This document shows positions 1 through 11,500 of a stretch of DNA of 64,000 bases, piece by piece. The notes beneath the pieces were generated by a model. It ran no database searches. It had not been told where the DNA came from and saw only the letters and a program-made list of their open reading frames with translations. The stretch is from positions 40,241 through 104,240 of the forward strand of contig JACGCK010000159.1 in NCBI GenBank assembly GCA_014925825.1, given 5' to 3'. The stretch's first letter is position 1. Each line of letters opens with the position of its first letter. The translations under genes were made by a program, and so were the position numbers. The stretch comes from Pholiota molesta (lineage: Eukaryota; Basidiomycota; Agaricomycetes; Agaricales; Strophariaceae).

Positions 1-288
1 ATGTTACCAGTTGTAGGAGGCATAGTGTTGCGGAGGAGTGTGGCCGAGGGATGCCGAGGACCCCGAAAGGGTGGCCGGGGACCCTGGGTGGTGATGAATT
101 GTTGTGGTTGTTGCTTGCTGCTCTGCACGCTCGAGCCCTCTCGGTCTCGCTCTCCTCAGCGACCTGTTCGCTCTTCTCCGGTGTCTCGACGACCCCCGCT
201 TTTCACTCATCTCTTTCTCTTTCTTTCCTTCATCTCCACATCTTTACGTCCTCGGATCCGCCAGTCTCTGTCGCAGTCTGCACCCTCC
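1..288 (+). other. 5' leader of the ataxin-2 gene
   Basis: There is no gene of its own here. The stretch 120-288 is strongly pyrimidine-rich (CTCT/TTTC runs), as is usual just upstream of start codons in basidiomycetes. The chosen ATG at 289 is followed by a short basic exon that joins in frame to the Lsm exons. Confidence 0.5.
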
Positions 289-3200
289 ATGGCCACCGCA
301 GCACGACCCACCAAGGGCCCCCGCAAGGGCCCGGCAGAGCCTACCCCCGCACGGTGAGCACCCTCTCTACCCTGCACCCCCCGCACGCACCGCCCCCGCC
401 GCCTCCCTGCTGACCCTTGCGCCCCCCGCAGGACCGCCGCGAATCGCACCTCCGCCTGGGGCCCCGGCTCCCGCGCCTCGCCCACCTTCTCGCCCGCCGG
501 TGCGCCCGCCGCCGCCGCCGCCGCCGCGCACGGCCGCCCCAGTCCCAGCCAGAGCCCCCCGAACGCCCAGGGCCCCGCGCCCCAGAGCTTCCCCCCGCTC
601 GCTGGGCCGCAGCACCAGCACCAGCAGCACCAGCAGCAACAGACGAACGGCGCTGCTGGCGCCCCCGCGCCCCGCACGGAGGCGCCCAGCGCCCCCCGCG
701 ACCGCGTCCTCCAGGCGCTGTCCGGCCTCACGGTGCGCCCTCACCTCCCTCCCCGTCTGCTCCCCCGCCGATCTCGCTGATTGATTGACCCTTCTTTTCG
801 CAGGGCACGACCGTCACGCTGCTCACCAAGTCCGGGCAGCGCCTCGAGGGCGTCGTCGGCGCCATCTCGGCGCCGACGCCCGGCGAGGGCGAGGGCCTCA
901 CGCTGAAGGACGTCAAGGACGTCGGCGTCGCGGGCGCCCCCCTCCGCGAGACGCAGTTCGTGCCCGCGGCGCAGATCGATAGCTACACCTCTGGGCCGGC
1001 GGATGCGCGGCCGACCGCCGCGAACGGCGACAGTGAGTTGCCTTATTTTTATTTTCCTGTTCGTCTGAGGATGGGGGCATTGGTATCAAGTACCGTCGCA
1101 TTGTCTCATTTTGTAATGACGCCTCTCGCGTGCCTTCCTTTTTCCTCTTCCCCGTCTCTTTATCATCTTCATGCACACCAAACATACTCACCCACCCCCT
1201 CCAGCCTTCCGCACCGACACCGACATCAGCACCGGCGCGCGCAAAACGCCCCTGCGCGAACGCGACCTCCAAGCCTGGGTGCCCTCCTCCGACGCCCCCT
1301 CCACCGCCTCTGCGGCCGTCGGGCTCGACGACGACGACACCTTCGGGTTGTCCTCAGCAACCACAGGCGCAGCGGCGGCGGCGGCGGCGAAGAGCGCGTG
1401 GGACCAGTTCTCGGCGAACGAGCAGCTGTTCGGGGTGCGCGCGAGCTTCGACGAGGAGGTGTACACGACGAAGCTGGACCGGAGTGCGCCGGATTTTAAG
1501 GAAAGGGAGAGGAGGGCGGCGAGGATTGCGAGTGAGATTATTGGGGTGCGTTGTTTTCTCTTTTGTTTGGGTTGGGTTTTGGATTGGATTTGCTTTGCGT
1601 TTCCGTTTTTTGTTGTACTGTTCACTTTCCTTCTTTTTTTTTTTTTCCTTTGAGAGAGATTTGCGATGATGGGGGATTGTTGACATTTCGCTGCTTATTT
1701 TCTCTCTTACTTTGTCTTCTGTTCTTTTTTTCACGGCCTCTTTTTTCCTTCCTTGCGTTGGATGTGGTTTTTTGGATTTGGGTGTGCGGTTTCCATTTTC
1801 TTTTCTAATGTTTACCGCCTTGGAAGCATGAGTGGCTTTTTCGGATGAGCTACTGATTTTACCCTGGGTTGCGTGTGGATCTGGCTATGGGCGTACTATC
1901 TCTGCTGTCCAGCTGTGTTATCCTTTGCTTTCAATTTTTTTTTCTTCGAGAGATTTGCGATGATGTGGTATTGTTGACATTTCGCTGCTTATTTTCTCTC
2001 TTACTGCGCCTTCGTGTTTTCTTTCTTTTTTTTTTTTTTTTGCCTTGGTTACCGCGTTCCCAATCACCGACTCTGGATAATTGATTGTACCCGACTAACC
2101 TTATTTTTCCTAGTCCGCTACAAACAACCCGCATATTGCGGAAGAGCGCGGCGTCATCGTTGACGATAGTGGTATTAATGAGGAGGACAAGTTCGTATCA
2201 ACCCTTATCTATTCTACGTCACTGTTTCTTCTCTGCACTGCAACTCATTTACGTTACCCAGATACGGCGCCGTCGTGCGCGGCCAAAATGCTTACGTGCC
2301 TCCAGGCGCCCGCCGTTCAGGTTTGCCGTCTACACAGCCTACTACCGCCTCCTCGCCTGCTGTCTCCACAGCTACGACGCCCGGTGTCTCGGGCCTTGCG
2401 ACGTCGAGCTCGACGGCCAACATCATCACGACGGCTGCGGACGCCGTCAAGAGTGCTGAGATCCCCAAGGTCGCTGTGGATGGCGCCAGCCCTGCGTCCA
2501 GCAAGGCGGCGTCGCCGGCGCCCAACGCTGCGGGCAACAAGGTGCGTCTTATCTTATCGCCCTCTGTGGGCGTGGTGTGTGTGCGTGGCTCATTGTGTGT
2601 GTTCTGTGTGTGTGTGTTGTGTGTATGCCAGCCCCCCGCGGATCCGCTGCCTGCGTTCCGCGACTTCGTCAAGGACGAGAAGCAGCGGCTGACGCAGAAG
2701 CGCCAGGCGCTCGTGAAGAGCGACATGGACAAGCGCATGGCGGATCTCGTCAAGTTCAGCCAGAATTTCAAGGTCCGTCCGTCTTCCCGTGCTCTGTCGT
2801 TGGTTTTTGGGCCCCTCCTCACTTCCGTCCCTTCCCGCGTGCAGCTTAACAAGCCCATCCCAGACGATCTCGTGCCGATCCTGGCGAAGGACGAAGAGCG
2901 CCAGCGCCAGATCACCGAAAAGGCGCGCCTAGACGCGGCCTCCGCGCACGCGCGCGCGATCGGCCCGTCCACGCCGTCGCAGGCGAGCCGCGGCGTCGCG
3001 GTCAAGGGCGCCGTTGCGGCTAACGCGAAGGGCGGTGCGGCGGCGCCCGCCAAGCCTGGCGCGCCGGGCCCGGGGGCGGCGGTGGGCAAGCCGCCGTCGC
3101 AGGCGCTCGCGGGCAAGGGCGGCGCGGGCGCGGCGGCGGCTGCGGCCGCTGCGGGTGCGATCAAGCCTGCGCTGAGCCCTGCGCCAGCGGCGGCGGCGGC

Positions 3201-5005
3201 GAAGCCAGCGAGTGCGGCGGCGGGTACGAAGAAGATTAATATGATGATCCAGCCGATCCCGCCGTTCCGGGGCGGGGCCGGGTCGAAGGCGACGACGGCG
3301 TCGGCCCCGCCGCCGGCGAAGGCGCCGGGTGGTGCGGCGAACGGCGCTGCGGCTGCGGCGCCCGCGAGGCAAGGTAGGAACGTCCCCCCGAGAGCTCTGC
3401 GGAATAACGGGCTCAATGTGGACGCAGCGACGGCGAACGGCGCGGTACCCACGACGATGCATGCGAATGCGAACGCGGCGAGGGGCGAGCAGGCGCCGCC
3501 GATGTCGCCGAACACGCTCGCGGCGAAGCAGCTGAACGCGCACGCGTCGTCGTTCCGGCCGAACCCCAAGGCAAATGCCTTCACTCCTGTAATACCCGGT
3601 CTTTTTTTCGCTGACGATGGGATGTGTTCTGATCCTTTTTTTTTGGTTGCCCTTTTTGGATGTTCTTTTCTGTGTTACGTGTCTTCTTTTGTGGGGGTGC
3701 GTGTCGTTTTTCTAGGTTGTCCCAGCGCCCAAGAACGGCCCGGCTCCGCCCTCGGCGACGCTGCCGCCGACCAGCGCGCATGCCTCGCACTCCGCGTCGC
3801 CCAAGCCCAAGAACGGTGAAACGGTCAGTCTCGTCTCTTTGTTATCATTTGTGTTGTTGTGATGCTGATGGAAAGGGGTTGCTGCAGCAGCCCTCCGGCA
3901 CCCCGAACGCCTTCTTCGGCACGCGTCTGGTGAAGAAAAGTACGCCCGTACACCTGAAGGACGACTTCAATCCGTTCAAGCACAACAAGGTCGTCGAGGC
4001 GTCGCAAGTCTGTGCGTCCCTTTTCCTGTTCCTCTGCCTGTCTCCGCGTTTCTCAGCGCCGCGCATCATCATGCTGACGCTATACACCCTCTGCACAGCG
4101 GCGATGTGGCCCTACAGCGGCAAGCGCTACGCGCAGATGTTCCCGCCCGCGCAGCACGCGCCCGCACAGCACGGCGGGCAGATGATGCCGCCGATGCCGC
4201 CGCCGATTCCGCCGCCGTCTTACGAGGAGGACTCGGCGGCGCAGGCTGCTGCGGTGCAGCAGCAGCAACAGCAGCAACAGCAACAGCAGCAGCAGCAACA
4301 GCAGCAACAACAGCAGCAACAACAGCAGCAGCACCGCGGGTATGTGTATGCGTACCCGCCTTATGGGTACCCGCCTCAGGTGCGTTTCGTTTTTTCAATG
4401 GTTTTTTGTGGGTTTGAAGGTTGATGTTTGGTTTTTGTTCGAATTAGCATATGATGCCTGGTATGGCACCGCCTGGGCCGCCTGGTCCGTATATGCAGGG
4501 CCCGTATATGCAGATGGGACCTTATCCCCCTGGGATGCCGCCTCCGAATGGTGTGTTCTTTACTTGTGTTATCTGTCCTGTGGGCATACCTAACGATTTT
4601 GGTTATCGACGCGTAGCCATGTATTCTCCTGCGATGGGCCAGATGCCACGTCAGTCTTCCCTACTTGGTGTTTAAAAACACCCTATTGATATCTTTGTCC
4701 CCACCTCAGCTCCGCAAGCGTACATGCAGCCTCCTCCCGGTGCGTACCCGCCGCCCCCCAACGGCGCCGGCCCCCGGCCCTCAATGCCGCCCACGCCGAT
4801 CCCGGCGCACGCGCATCCCTACTACCACCAGAGCCCGCAACGTATGCTCCTGTCCTTTGATCCGTACGCTGGTAGTAAAATGTTCACGATGCCCACAGTG
4901 CAGCACGCGTACCCGATGATGATGCCCCCGCCGCCGAACATCCCGCCGCCGCACGGCTACGAGGGCGGCCCTGCGCCGCCTGTCCCGATGGGCGGACACG
5001 CGTAG
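289..5005 (+). CDS. PBP1: Ataxin-2/Pbp1 homologue (Lsm, LsmAD, PAM2, polyQ)
   Basis: Ataxin-2 family proteins bind poly(A)-binding protein and act in mRNA 3'-end control, translation and stress granules. Spliced model of 14 exons, about 1040 aa: 289-353, 432-732, 804-1032, 1205-1545, 2114-2190, 2262-2541, 2632-2772, 2845-3588, 3716-3823, 3888-4011, 4099-4379, 4448-4550, 4617-4649, 4710-5005; all joins keep frame. The SM/Lsm domain is at about residues 117-175 (TVTLLTKSGQRLEGVV). The LsmAD domain is at about 200-265 (FRTDTDIS... ending in an acidic/basic helix). A PAM2 motif (LNAHASSFRPNPKANAFTP) lies near residue 706, followed by a 25-Gln tract (857-881) and a Pro/Met/Tyr-rich tail. The middle is Ala/Pro-rich low complexity. 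The last exon could hide one more 57-bp intron (about 4840-4898), since both versions stay open. Family identity is confident; exact small exons less so. Confidence 0.93.
1654..2005 (+). repeat. Direct duplication inside intron 4 of the ataxin-2 gene
   Basis: Two near-identical blocks of about 58 bp (1654-1711 and 1948-2005) each begin GAGAGATTTGCGATGATG and end CTCTCTTAC. Each is preceded and followed by long T-rich tracts. They lie 294 bp apart in the only long intron of the gene (1546-2113, 568 bp). They differ at a few bases only (GGGGGA against TGGTA in the middle). Confidence 0.8.
4257..4331 (+). repeat. CAG/CAA tract encoding 25 glutamines
   Basis: 25 consecutive Gln codons, with CAG runs of up to four broken by CAA. 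The tract lies in exon 11 of the ataxin-2 homologue, between a Pro-rich stretch and a Tyr/Pro-rich tail. Confidence 0.95.
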
Positions 5006-6171
5006 GGAAGGGGGGTGCGGTCGGTCGGTCGGTGAGGCGACGGCGTGGGTTTCCTTTCGTCTCGTTGTTGTAGTGGGGTCCGCTTGTGGAGAGCATTTTT
5101 CTGTTTGTGTTTTGGCCTGCGTCTTTTTTGTTTGTTTTCTTTTCCCCTCCCCTCGTTGTTTGTGTCCCTCCCTCTCTGAATCTCCCTCTCCCTCGTCGTT
5201 GTTGTCATCGTCGTCCTCGTATCTCTCGCCGTTGCTTTGGATCCACACAGTTTCTCGTACCCCCATCCATCCCATCCCCTTGTCGTGTAGTTTGCTGTCA
5301 TCCCTTTTCCTACTGTTGTTGTTATTCATCGTCATGGATTGTGCAATACTACGTCAACTACCGTGCGGATTTGTATTAGTAGCTTTGTGATGATTATGAC
5401 GATGATGATAATGATGATGACATATTGGTATCGTACAGTGGTATCGCAGCTAGATCTGCGGGTCCTGACTAGTTCATTGCCACACAGTTAAGGCATGGGC
5501 GCCTTGTTCATTTTAATAGTCTGTTGCAACGAAAAAATTATTCTATATGGAACATTTTATTGATGGTAATACACAGCAGTAAGTACACAAGTTGGATCGG
5601 CCCCAGCCTATCGAAGGCGTCCATATACCTTAGAGAACTGGTATGTTTAGGCTATTTTACACTGTATGGATTCTCTAAGAACATAACTGGTAGCTACAAA
5701 ATATGTAAACATCCAAAATTCAAAAGTCAGACAATTCAGCGGATTGAAAACCCTATGAAAAGACCAGTGTATCAAGAGGCATCAATCGACCTAGCAACCT
5801 TGTGGTTTTTGGTGGGTTTTCTTGCTCTCTTTTATGTCCCGTCAGACCCAGCCGATTTTTTTCAACTTTAAACAGGACGCTCCTCGTTACTATCGGACGT
5901 ACCGATGGCATTTACCCGTGGGGGTAATTCACCTAATTGGCGCCTAGTGAGTAAGCGCTGGATCCATCTTCGGCCTTTGTCAAGTAAAGTTTATGATGCC
6001 GTTCCCGATTAGGAGTGCCACGGCAACACATGGAATTTGGCCGTAAACGGCAACTGCCACGATAAGACACCATCATGCAGAGCCCTGAACACGGCTTTTC
6101 TCTCTCTTGTTCATCCACGTTTAGGCTTTATACCATTCATTCTTCGATACATTGATAACGACGGCGGGGCC
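5006..6171. other. Intergenic region with a GAT microsatellite
   Basis: The first part (to about 5340) is pyrimidine-rich 3' UTR of the ataxin-2 gene. A (GAT/GAC)n-like microsatellite lies at about 5390-5425. 5480-5900 is AT-rich with a 115-codon open frame (5524-5871) that has no recognisable family and no splice partners, so I do not call it. 6000-6171 is the promoter and leader of the next gene. Confidence 0.5.
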
Positions 6172-9038
6172 ATGTCGGACCTCAAGACTAGGATCGGCCC
6201 CAAGGTCGGCCAGGAACATTTTCCTAACAAGTCATGGGTGAGACCAGGATTCGAGAGCAAATCCACGAAGCAACGAACGCAGTGGCACCACCGAAGGCAG
6301 TCAGAGGGATATGGGAGCGATGTCTCGGAGCATGAAAGCGATTCCCCCCGGAGGACACCCAAATCAAACCGCACGGCGTCGTTATTGACTCGCATGGGAC
6401 TGGAATCGCCAGATGGCGTGCAAGAAGGAAAGCGGAATCCGACACCGTCGCTTTTGGAGAGGTTTGGTATTGAACCAGACAATAGGCAAACAGATGGCAT
6501 TTCTGTCAACGATTCCGTTTCTCCCATAGAAGAGACGCAACGGACACAGCATAAAGCTTCCTATGCAAGTGAAAGCATTCGATCCCAAGCCCAAGGACTA
6601 CACGTGGATCCAAAGACCGGGTTCACGAACAAGGGCGCAGATCTTGTATGCTGGTTCTTCATCTTTGTAATCCTTAATTATAACTTACATCCTTCTGCAG
6701 CTAAATCAGCCGGCTACCACGGAAAACAAAAAGACTTTCTTGGACTCGAACAACCACAGTGTGGCATCTCAGAGTAGTGTGAATGCCAGCGCTATCGAGA
6801 GTCGAGATGCTACACAATATGGTCATGTTGCTCAACACTCTATAGAACGCATCTCAGATAAAGATCCATCGCTCCGCCCCTCCGCCAATGGTCCTCCAAA
6901 TCCCCTTCCAATCTCTACCATTCCCAATCATCTTCAATCAAACGCACCCTCTACATCTTCCATCTCATTCCAGAAAACATCATCGCAACAAACCGTCTCA
7001 GAAGAAGGCGAACTCTCGAATCATGACATGCGCCCCCAAGATGCGCCATCCCTTGAGGAGGGCGAAGTGCGGTCGGAGTCTCTTCCTGCAGACAAAGTAC
7101 GCGACCTCGTTTTGCCTCTTGTGCTGCGTATCGCGGCAAACCGTGTGTCAGACGCTGAGCGGGCCACTGTCCCATCACAGTCATTACCACCCCCTGTGAA
7201 CACCGTTGCGCTGACGGATGAGTTCCTGAAATCGTTCGCCGCAAAGGGGACCACGGAAGTCAGAAAAGAAATGCGAGCGCGCGAGGGGGAGAGCGCGAGC
7301 AGCGCCTGGAGACCGCAGCAGGCTACCTCCATCTCTCGGCGTGATAGTTCGGATGTCCTAATGGCAACACCGATGGCAGGGCCGGCTCCAATGGCGCCCG
7401 GGAAAGAAACTGGAACTTTACCTCTGCGCCCCACAACCAATATACGTGATGCTGCGTATGCCCCCACGTATGACAGACATGGAGGGCACGGGCCGCCACT
7501 CCGACGTCATCCCAGCCCCAAAGCTCAGGATTTTGCGCGAACACCCCCCATGAATCATGTCAGCGAGCCCAGTTCATCAAAGCTACCAGAAACCCGCTTT
7601 GAACCTCGAGCGAAGAGGCTTCGATCGCGTTCGCCGCCTACAGGGCCGCCGGAGCGCTATCTTCGGCGTCGAAGGTCCTCTTCTCGCGACGACGGCCCGA
7701 ACACGTATGAACGGCCAATAATACATCCATCCGAATATGGGCCGCGCTCTGCTCATGGCCGTGCTTATTCGCAATCCAAATACGACCGCCCTTATCATGT
7801 TCCAGGTCTGCCACATACTCCGCCATCGGCATCGCGCCCGCAGTACGCCGAACGCATGACGGCGCGCAGCCCATCGCCGATGACAAGGAGTGGGGGCCGC
7901 CGCGTGACGCGCTCGCCCATTCGAGGTCGGGAGGTACACTCCCCGCCCACCCCCGCATCTGCGCCCATGTATGCGCCGCGCCCGCGCGAACAGGGCCACC
8001 AGAGGGGATACAGTGCCCATTATGGCTCTTCCGAATATCGAGACACGCGGTATAGAAAACCGTATGAACCACGTTCCAGCGAACGGCGTCGGTCGCGGAC
8101 CCCGCCGCGGCGACCATCAATTCCGGACCAACATATTCCGCCGTCTCTGAGAAGAAGATCTCGAGAAAGGATGGACGTGGATTACAATTATAGATCAAAG
8201 TCGCGTTCGACAGAGGGTCGTCGTGGCTATGTGTCACCATCTCCGCAAAGACCGCAAAAACAAGAGTCAAGACAGAGAATTCCAATACCTGAGTCACCAA
8301 AGGTTGAAGATACTCAGCCACCAGCCAATATTCGGCTTTGGTCCGCGCAACGTGGTCTAGACCGCCTTGGTATACTTAAGTGGACTTTTGAAGTGGACCA
8401 ACAAACAGCAACTAGATTGGGCCTTGACATAAGAATGTGGGTGTTGGATTGATATCTTTAAGTTTCCGATATAAACTCAAAACAACTAGGGAAAACCCTG
8501 CCAGTTCAGCAGACACTCCTGTTCTAAAACCGACGAAAAAGACATCCTTACACCTGGCTTGTTATCCAAGAGACTCAGTTGTCACACTCTTAGAAAAAGC
8601 CAATACTGGTCAATCACCAAGCCCGGAAACATCCTCTATTAATCATGCATGGCCAACATTTGGACATTTGATTATAAAAGTGAATGAAGAATTGCCTGGA
8701 TTTCAAGGGAAAACATGGCTTCCGGATAAACTTGTAAGCACTTGTTGTGTGTGGCGTCGAATTCGCAATGACCAAAATATAACAAGGGCCCGAATAGCCC
8801 AGCAATCGTTCTCGATCATTTTGTTCGCCCGGGACAAAATGTTATCGAGCTTGTACAACTATCTGGCATGGATGATAAAGTGTTCTGGCTTTCGGAACAA
8901 GACAATCCAGACACACCTAATGAATTATCGGTCGATAGTCACGAATTTGCATCAAGTGCAAATTCGATGACGCTCTCCGAGCTAATTCCTATCAAGCCTG
9001 CATCTGTTACAATAACAGAAATGATTGACCTGACATAG
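6172..9038 (+). CDS. Large Arg/Ser-rich disordered protein with conserved C-terminal segment (unknown function)
   Basis: I do not recognise a named family. Exon 1 is 6172-6645. A GT..AG intron (6646-6700) joins in frame to a long exon open to about 8452. The frame must then shift by one more intron between about 8341 and 8462; candidates are 8393-8433 and 8380-8462. The gene continues to 8733, skips an intron at 8734-8786, and ends at TAG 9036. Visible features are duplicated SLLxRxGxE motifs (TASLLTRMGLES, TPSLLERFGIEP), twin acidic EEGE motifs near 6990 and 7050, and an extended RS/RR/PP-rich disordered stretch (about 7580-8270). The folded-looking C-terminus contains FVRPGQNVIELVQLSGMDD. 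An RS-like nuclear or RNA-related role is only a guess. The last exon was not visible without splicing, but its frame is clean for 83 codons. Confidence 0.7.
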
Positions 9039-9172
9039 ACAGTATGTATATAATCTGTAAGTGTCATGTGTGTCATTAAGATGTACAATGCATTGTATGT
9101 CTAAAGAGAATATTAGTACAGATAGCTTTATGAATGTATGTCTAAACTTGGATTGTGGGCGCCTGTTGCCAA

Positions 9173-10002
9173 TCAATCTGACGGCTCCGAGACAAGAAAC
9201 CCGACAAGGCAGGAATCTAGCATAAAATCTAAATTAACCCAGGCGTGCGTTTCCGCTGCGCAGCGTAGTCAGCGATAAGGACCGATCGAGACATGAGGAC
9301 GAAGCGCACCAAAAAGCTTGGTGCCGTCGCGACCGGCAACGCGCATGAGCTCCTTCTCTCCGCCTGGGTGGAAAGGGAGGTACGCTGTAATATTATACAC
9401 TTTTCCATTGAAGGAAGACCAGGCGTCGTCGCGGCGACGATGCTGTTTCAACTCAGAGGGTGTGACGCGCATCAGGGTATCGACGCCCTACATTCGCATG
9501 TTCATGAGTACATCATCTCGGAAGGTCGGAAAATGGAGGAAAACACACCCTAAGATCCGTCCCGGACGCCTTCAGCGCAGCCCAATCTAAGGGGCTGTGT
9601 CCGGGAGCCAGAGCCACCTTCGCACTTTTCTTGGGTTTGGGGGGTATCTTCGTCGTTGTGGGTGGGACGGCGAGTGAGTTGGGATTGGAATTGGCGTTAC
9701 TACTCCGTGCATTCGAGACCCTGGATGCCGCACAGCGAGCGATGGGACGGGCGGCGGAGGCATCAGCTGCGAGTCCGTTAGGATGATAGGAATCGAGCTC
9801 ATCGAGGACCCACGCGCTGGGCGCTGTTCAGACTAGGAAAGGCCGGTGGACTGTCGTCGTCATCGCGTTCAGTCTCGGTGTCGTCGCCGTCGCCGTCTTC
9901 AGATGGCGGAGGCGAGACCTTCTGGACTGATGGTGCTGAAGGAGAGATGTATTCTAATGCAGAGGTCCCAGTTGATAGCCAGCTACGAAGATAAGAGGTC
10001 AT
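9173..10002 (-). CDS. Cytochrome b5-like heme-binding domain protein (Irc21-like)
   Basis: 203-aa model in five exons on the minus strand: 10002-9814, 9766-9704, 9647-9549, 9487-9310, 9255-9173. The introns are 47-61 bp with GT..AG ends. The N-terminal half is acidic and low-complexity. The second half is a cytochrome b5 domain beginning with LAPGHSPLDWAALK, then VTPSELKQH, WSSFNGKVYNITAYL, PFHPGGEKELMRVAGRDGTK and THAWVN. The two heme-ligand histidines are His157 (HPGG) and His180 (THAW). This domain arrangement is typical of soluble fungal Irc21-like proteins that donate electrons in lipid or cytochrome pathways. No reductase domain follows. The 56-bp intron at 9648-9703 rests on frame restoration; without it the gene would be frameshifted. 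Confidence 0.87.
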
Positions 10003-11500
10003 AATGATTGTGAGAAAGGCCAATTAAGAGAGGTCTGTAGGTCTTGGTAATTGGGTATAAGGTCGTCAGAAGGCGCTGAGCGCCTTGTACTTGTGGGAGG
10101 ATGTGGTCAACGTCTAAGCTTCGGGACGAGTCTTGTTGAGTCAATCTTATTGTCTTTTGCTTGGTTTCAGCCTGGATTCACGCAGCAGCCAAATACGCGA
10201 TCGTTCGGCGCGTTCACCAAGCGTTCACGGCGACTGTCCCGACTTGCGTCAAACTTGTATCCGACATTCGCAGACCAAAAATTCTTCGCACTTTGCGTCC
10301 TTTACAATGCAGCTGATCTGAATCTACGGGTTGTCTATGGGCGCGCATTGACAAGTTCGCGACTACTGAGTCTTCCTCCAGACTACTTACTTCTGGTCGT
10401 TAATTCCTACGGCATTATGGTATGAGCAAAATTCTTGTTGACCACATCTACCCCTATTATCCCATATGACAAATTGTATATGTTGCACTGCTTTCGAACT
10501 CTGAAGGCGAGATTTGTCGATACCAGCTTTCATGGTGACCACGACAGTCTTCCCTTCTAGGTTTTCTTCGACGACTGGAGGGACGGTAAGGGTAAGTTGG
10601 TCCCAAGCAAATTTTAAGAACGAGAGCTTCATGGCTGTCTGGGAGGAAAGAAGTGGAATGTATGATCAATACGAACCTCGCTCCTAGTATTTATCGAAGG
10701 TGAATCCAAAATATTTATAGCTCATATTCAGCATGCCGCGAAGAATCGTCAGGTTTTCTACGATTTCTCATCATCAATAACCGATTTAAGCAGCCCGATC
10801 CTAATACAGTGAAGTTTGTGATAAATTATAAGGAAGAGTGTCATTGTAATGTGTCTTTTTGTCTTTGAGCCTGGGTCGTTGCTGGGTCGAGTACTGAGAT
10901 GCCGACAGCATGAGGAAAGTCCAGGGCAAACGTAAGCTGGAACGGCGCTCGCTTATCTCCTTCGAAAAATTCCCTTGCTCACACATGTCCGTGTTGACAT
11001 TACAAAATGTGCTCAAGTCACAACTCTGACAAGAATAAGTGCAGTACATAATTCATACTTACTTTAGGATTCAATAGGATCGGTCGAATAAACAAACAAC
11101 TATTATCGTTGCAAATGGGGTGGACGAGCGCCAATAGTAGGCTGCGTTAAGCGCCACAACGCCAAGAAGTTGTCGAGCTTACAAGCCCAATTTCAAGCAT
11201 CTTCGTTACTCCGATGTGTCATTCCCAAACTAAGTATACTCATACGTTTATCCACTACATACTCTTGAACATGTTGGTCGAGGCCAGTTTTATTCATTTA
11301 TGCATTTTAACGACTTTTGAGGCCATAAAGACGCAGTAACTGCGTGATCTACACGCAGATTCAACTTATATGGAGGCGACAAGGCCAAGATTGATTGGTG
11401 GCATCAGTCTTTGATTCGTCATATTTTCTCCTAAAACACGTAGATAATTGTCGTATGAATAGCACCAGAATATGCACCCAAATACAATGCCACGAACGTA
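10003..11500. other. AT-rich intergenic region apart from the SDR relic
   Basis: Outside the SDR relic (10387-10632) I see only short open frames without family signatures. 10633-10700 would be the former SDR leader. 11050-11480 is AT-rich and holds no supportable gene. Confidence 0.4.
10387..10632 (-). pseudogene. Truncated short-chain dehydrogenase (N-terminal relic)
   Basis: The frame opens like an intact fungal SDR of the retinol-dehydrogenase type: MKLSFLKFAWDQLTL, then PPVVEENLEGKTVVVT. This is the first beta strand of the Rossmann fold. Instead of the glycine-rich TGxxxGIG loop it then reads MKAGIDKSRLQ and runs to a stop after about 81 codons. No downstream NNAG, YxxxK or later SDR motifs appear between 10000 and 10530. 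It reads as a decayed 5' fragment left by a duplication. It could still be transcribed, but it cannot bind NAD(P) in the usual way. Confidence 0.7.

Noticed and set aside
2292..3584. 430-codon minus-strand frame antisense to the ataxin-2 gene
   Set aside because: Shadow of Ala/Pro-rich coding sequence. The plus strand carries the LsmAD-PAM2 protein.
5524..5871. 115-codon plus-strand frame
   Set aside because: AT-rich spacer; no recognisable motif and no exon partners.
9587..9802. Possible frameshifts in the cytochrome b5 gene
   Set aside because: Two short GT..AG introns (9767-9813 and 9648-9703) restore one continuous frame, so no damage needs to be assumed.
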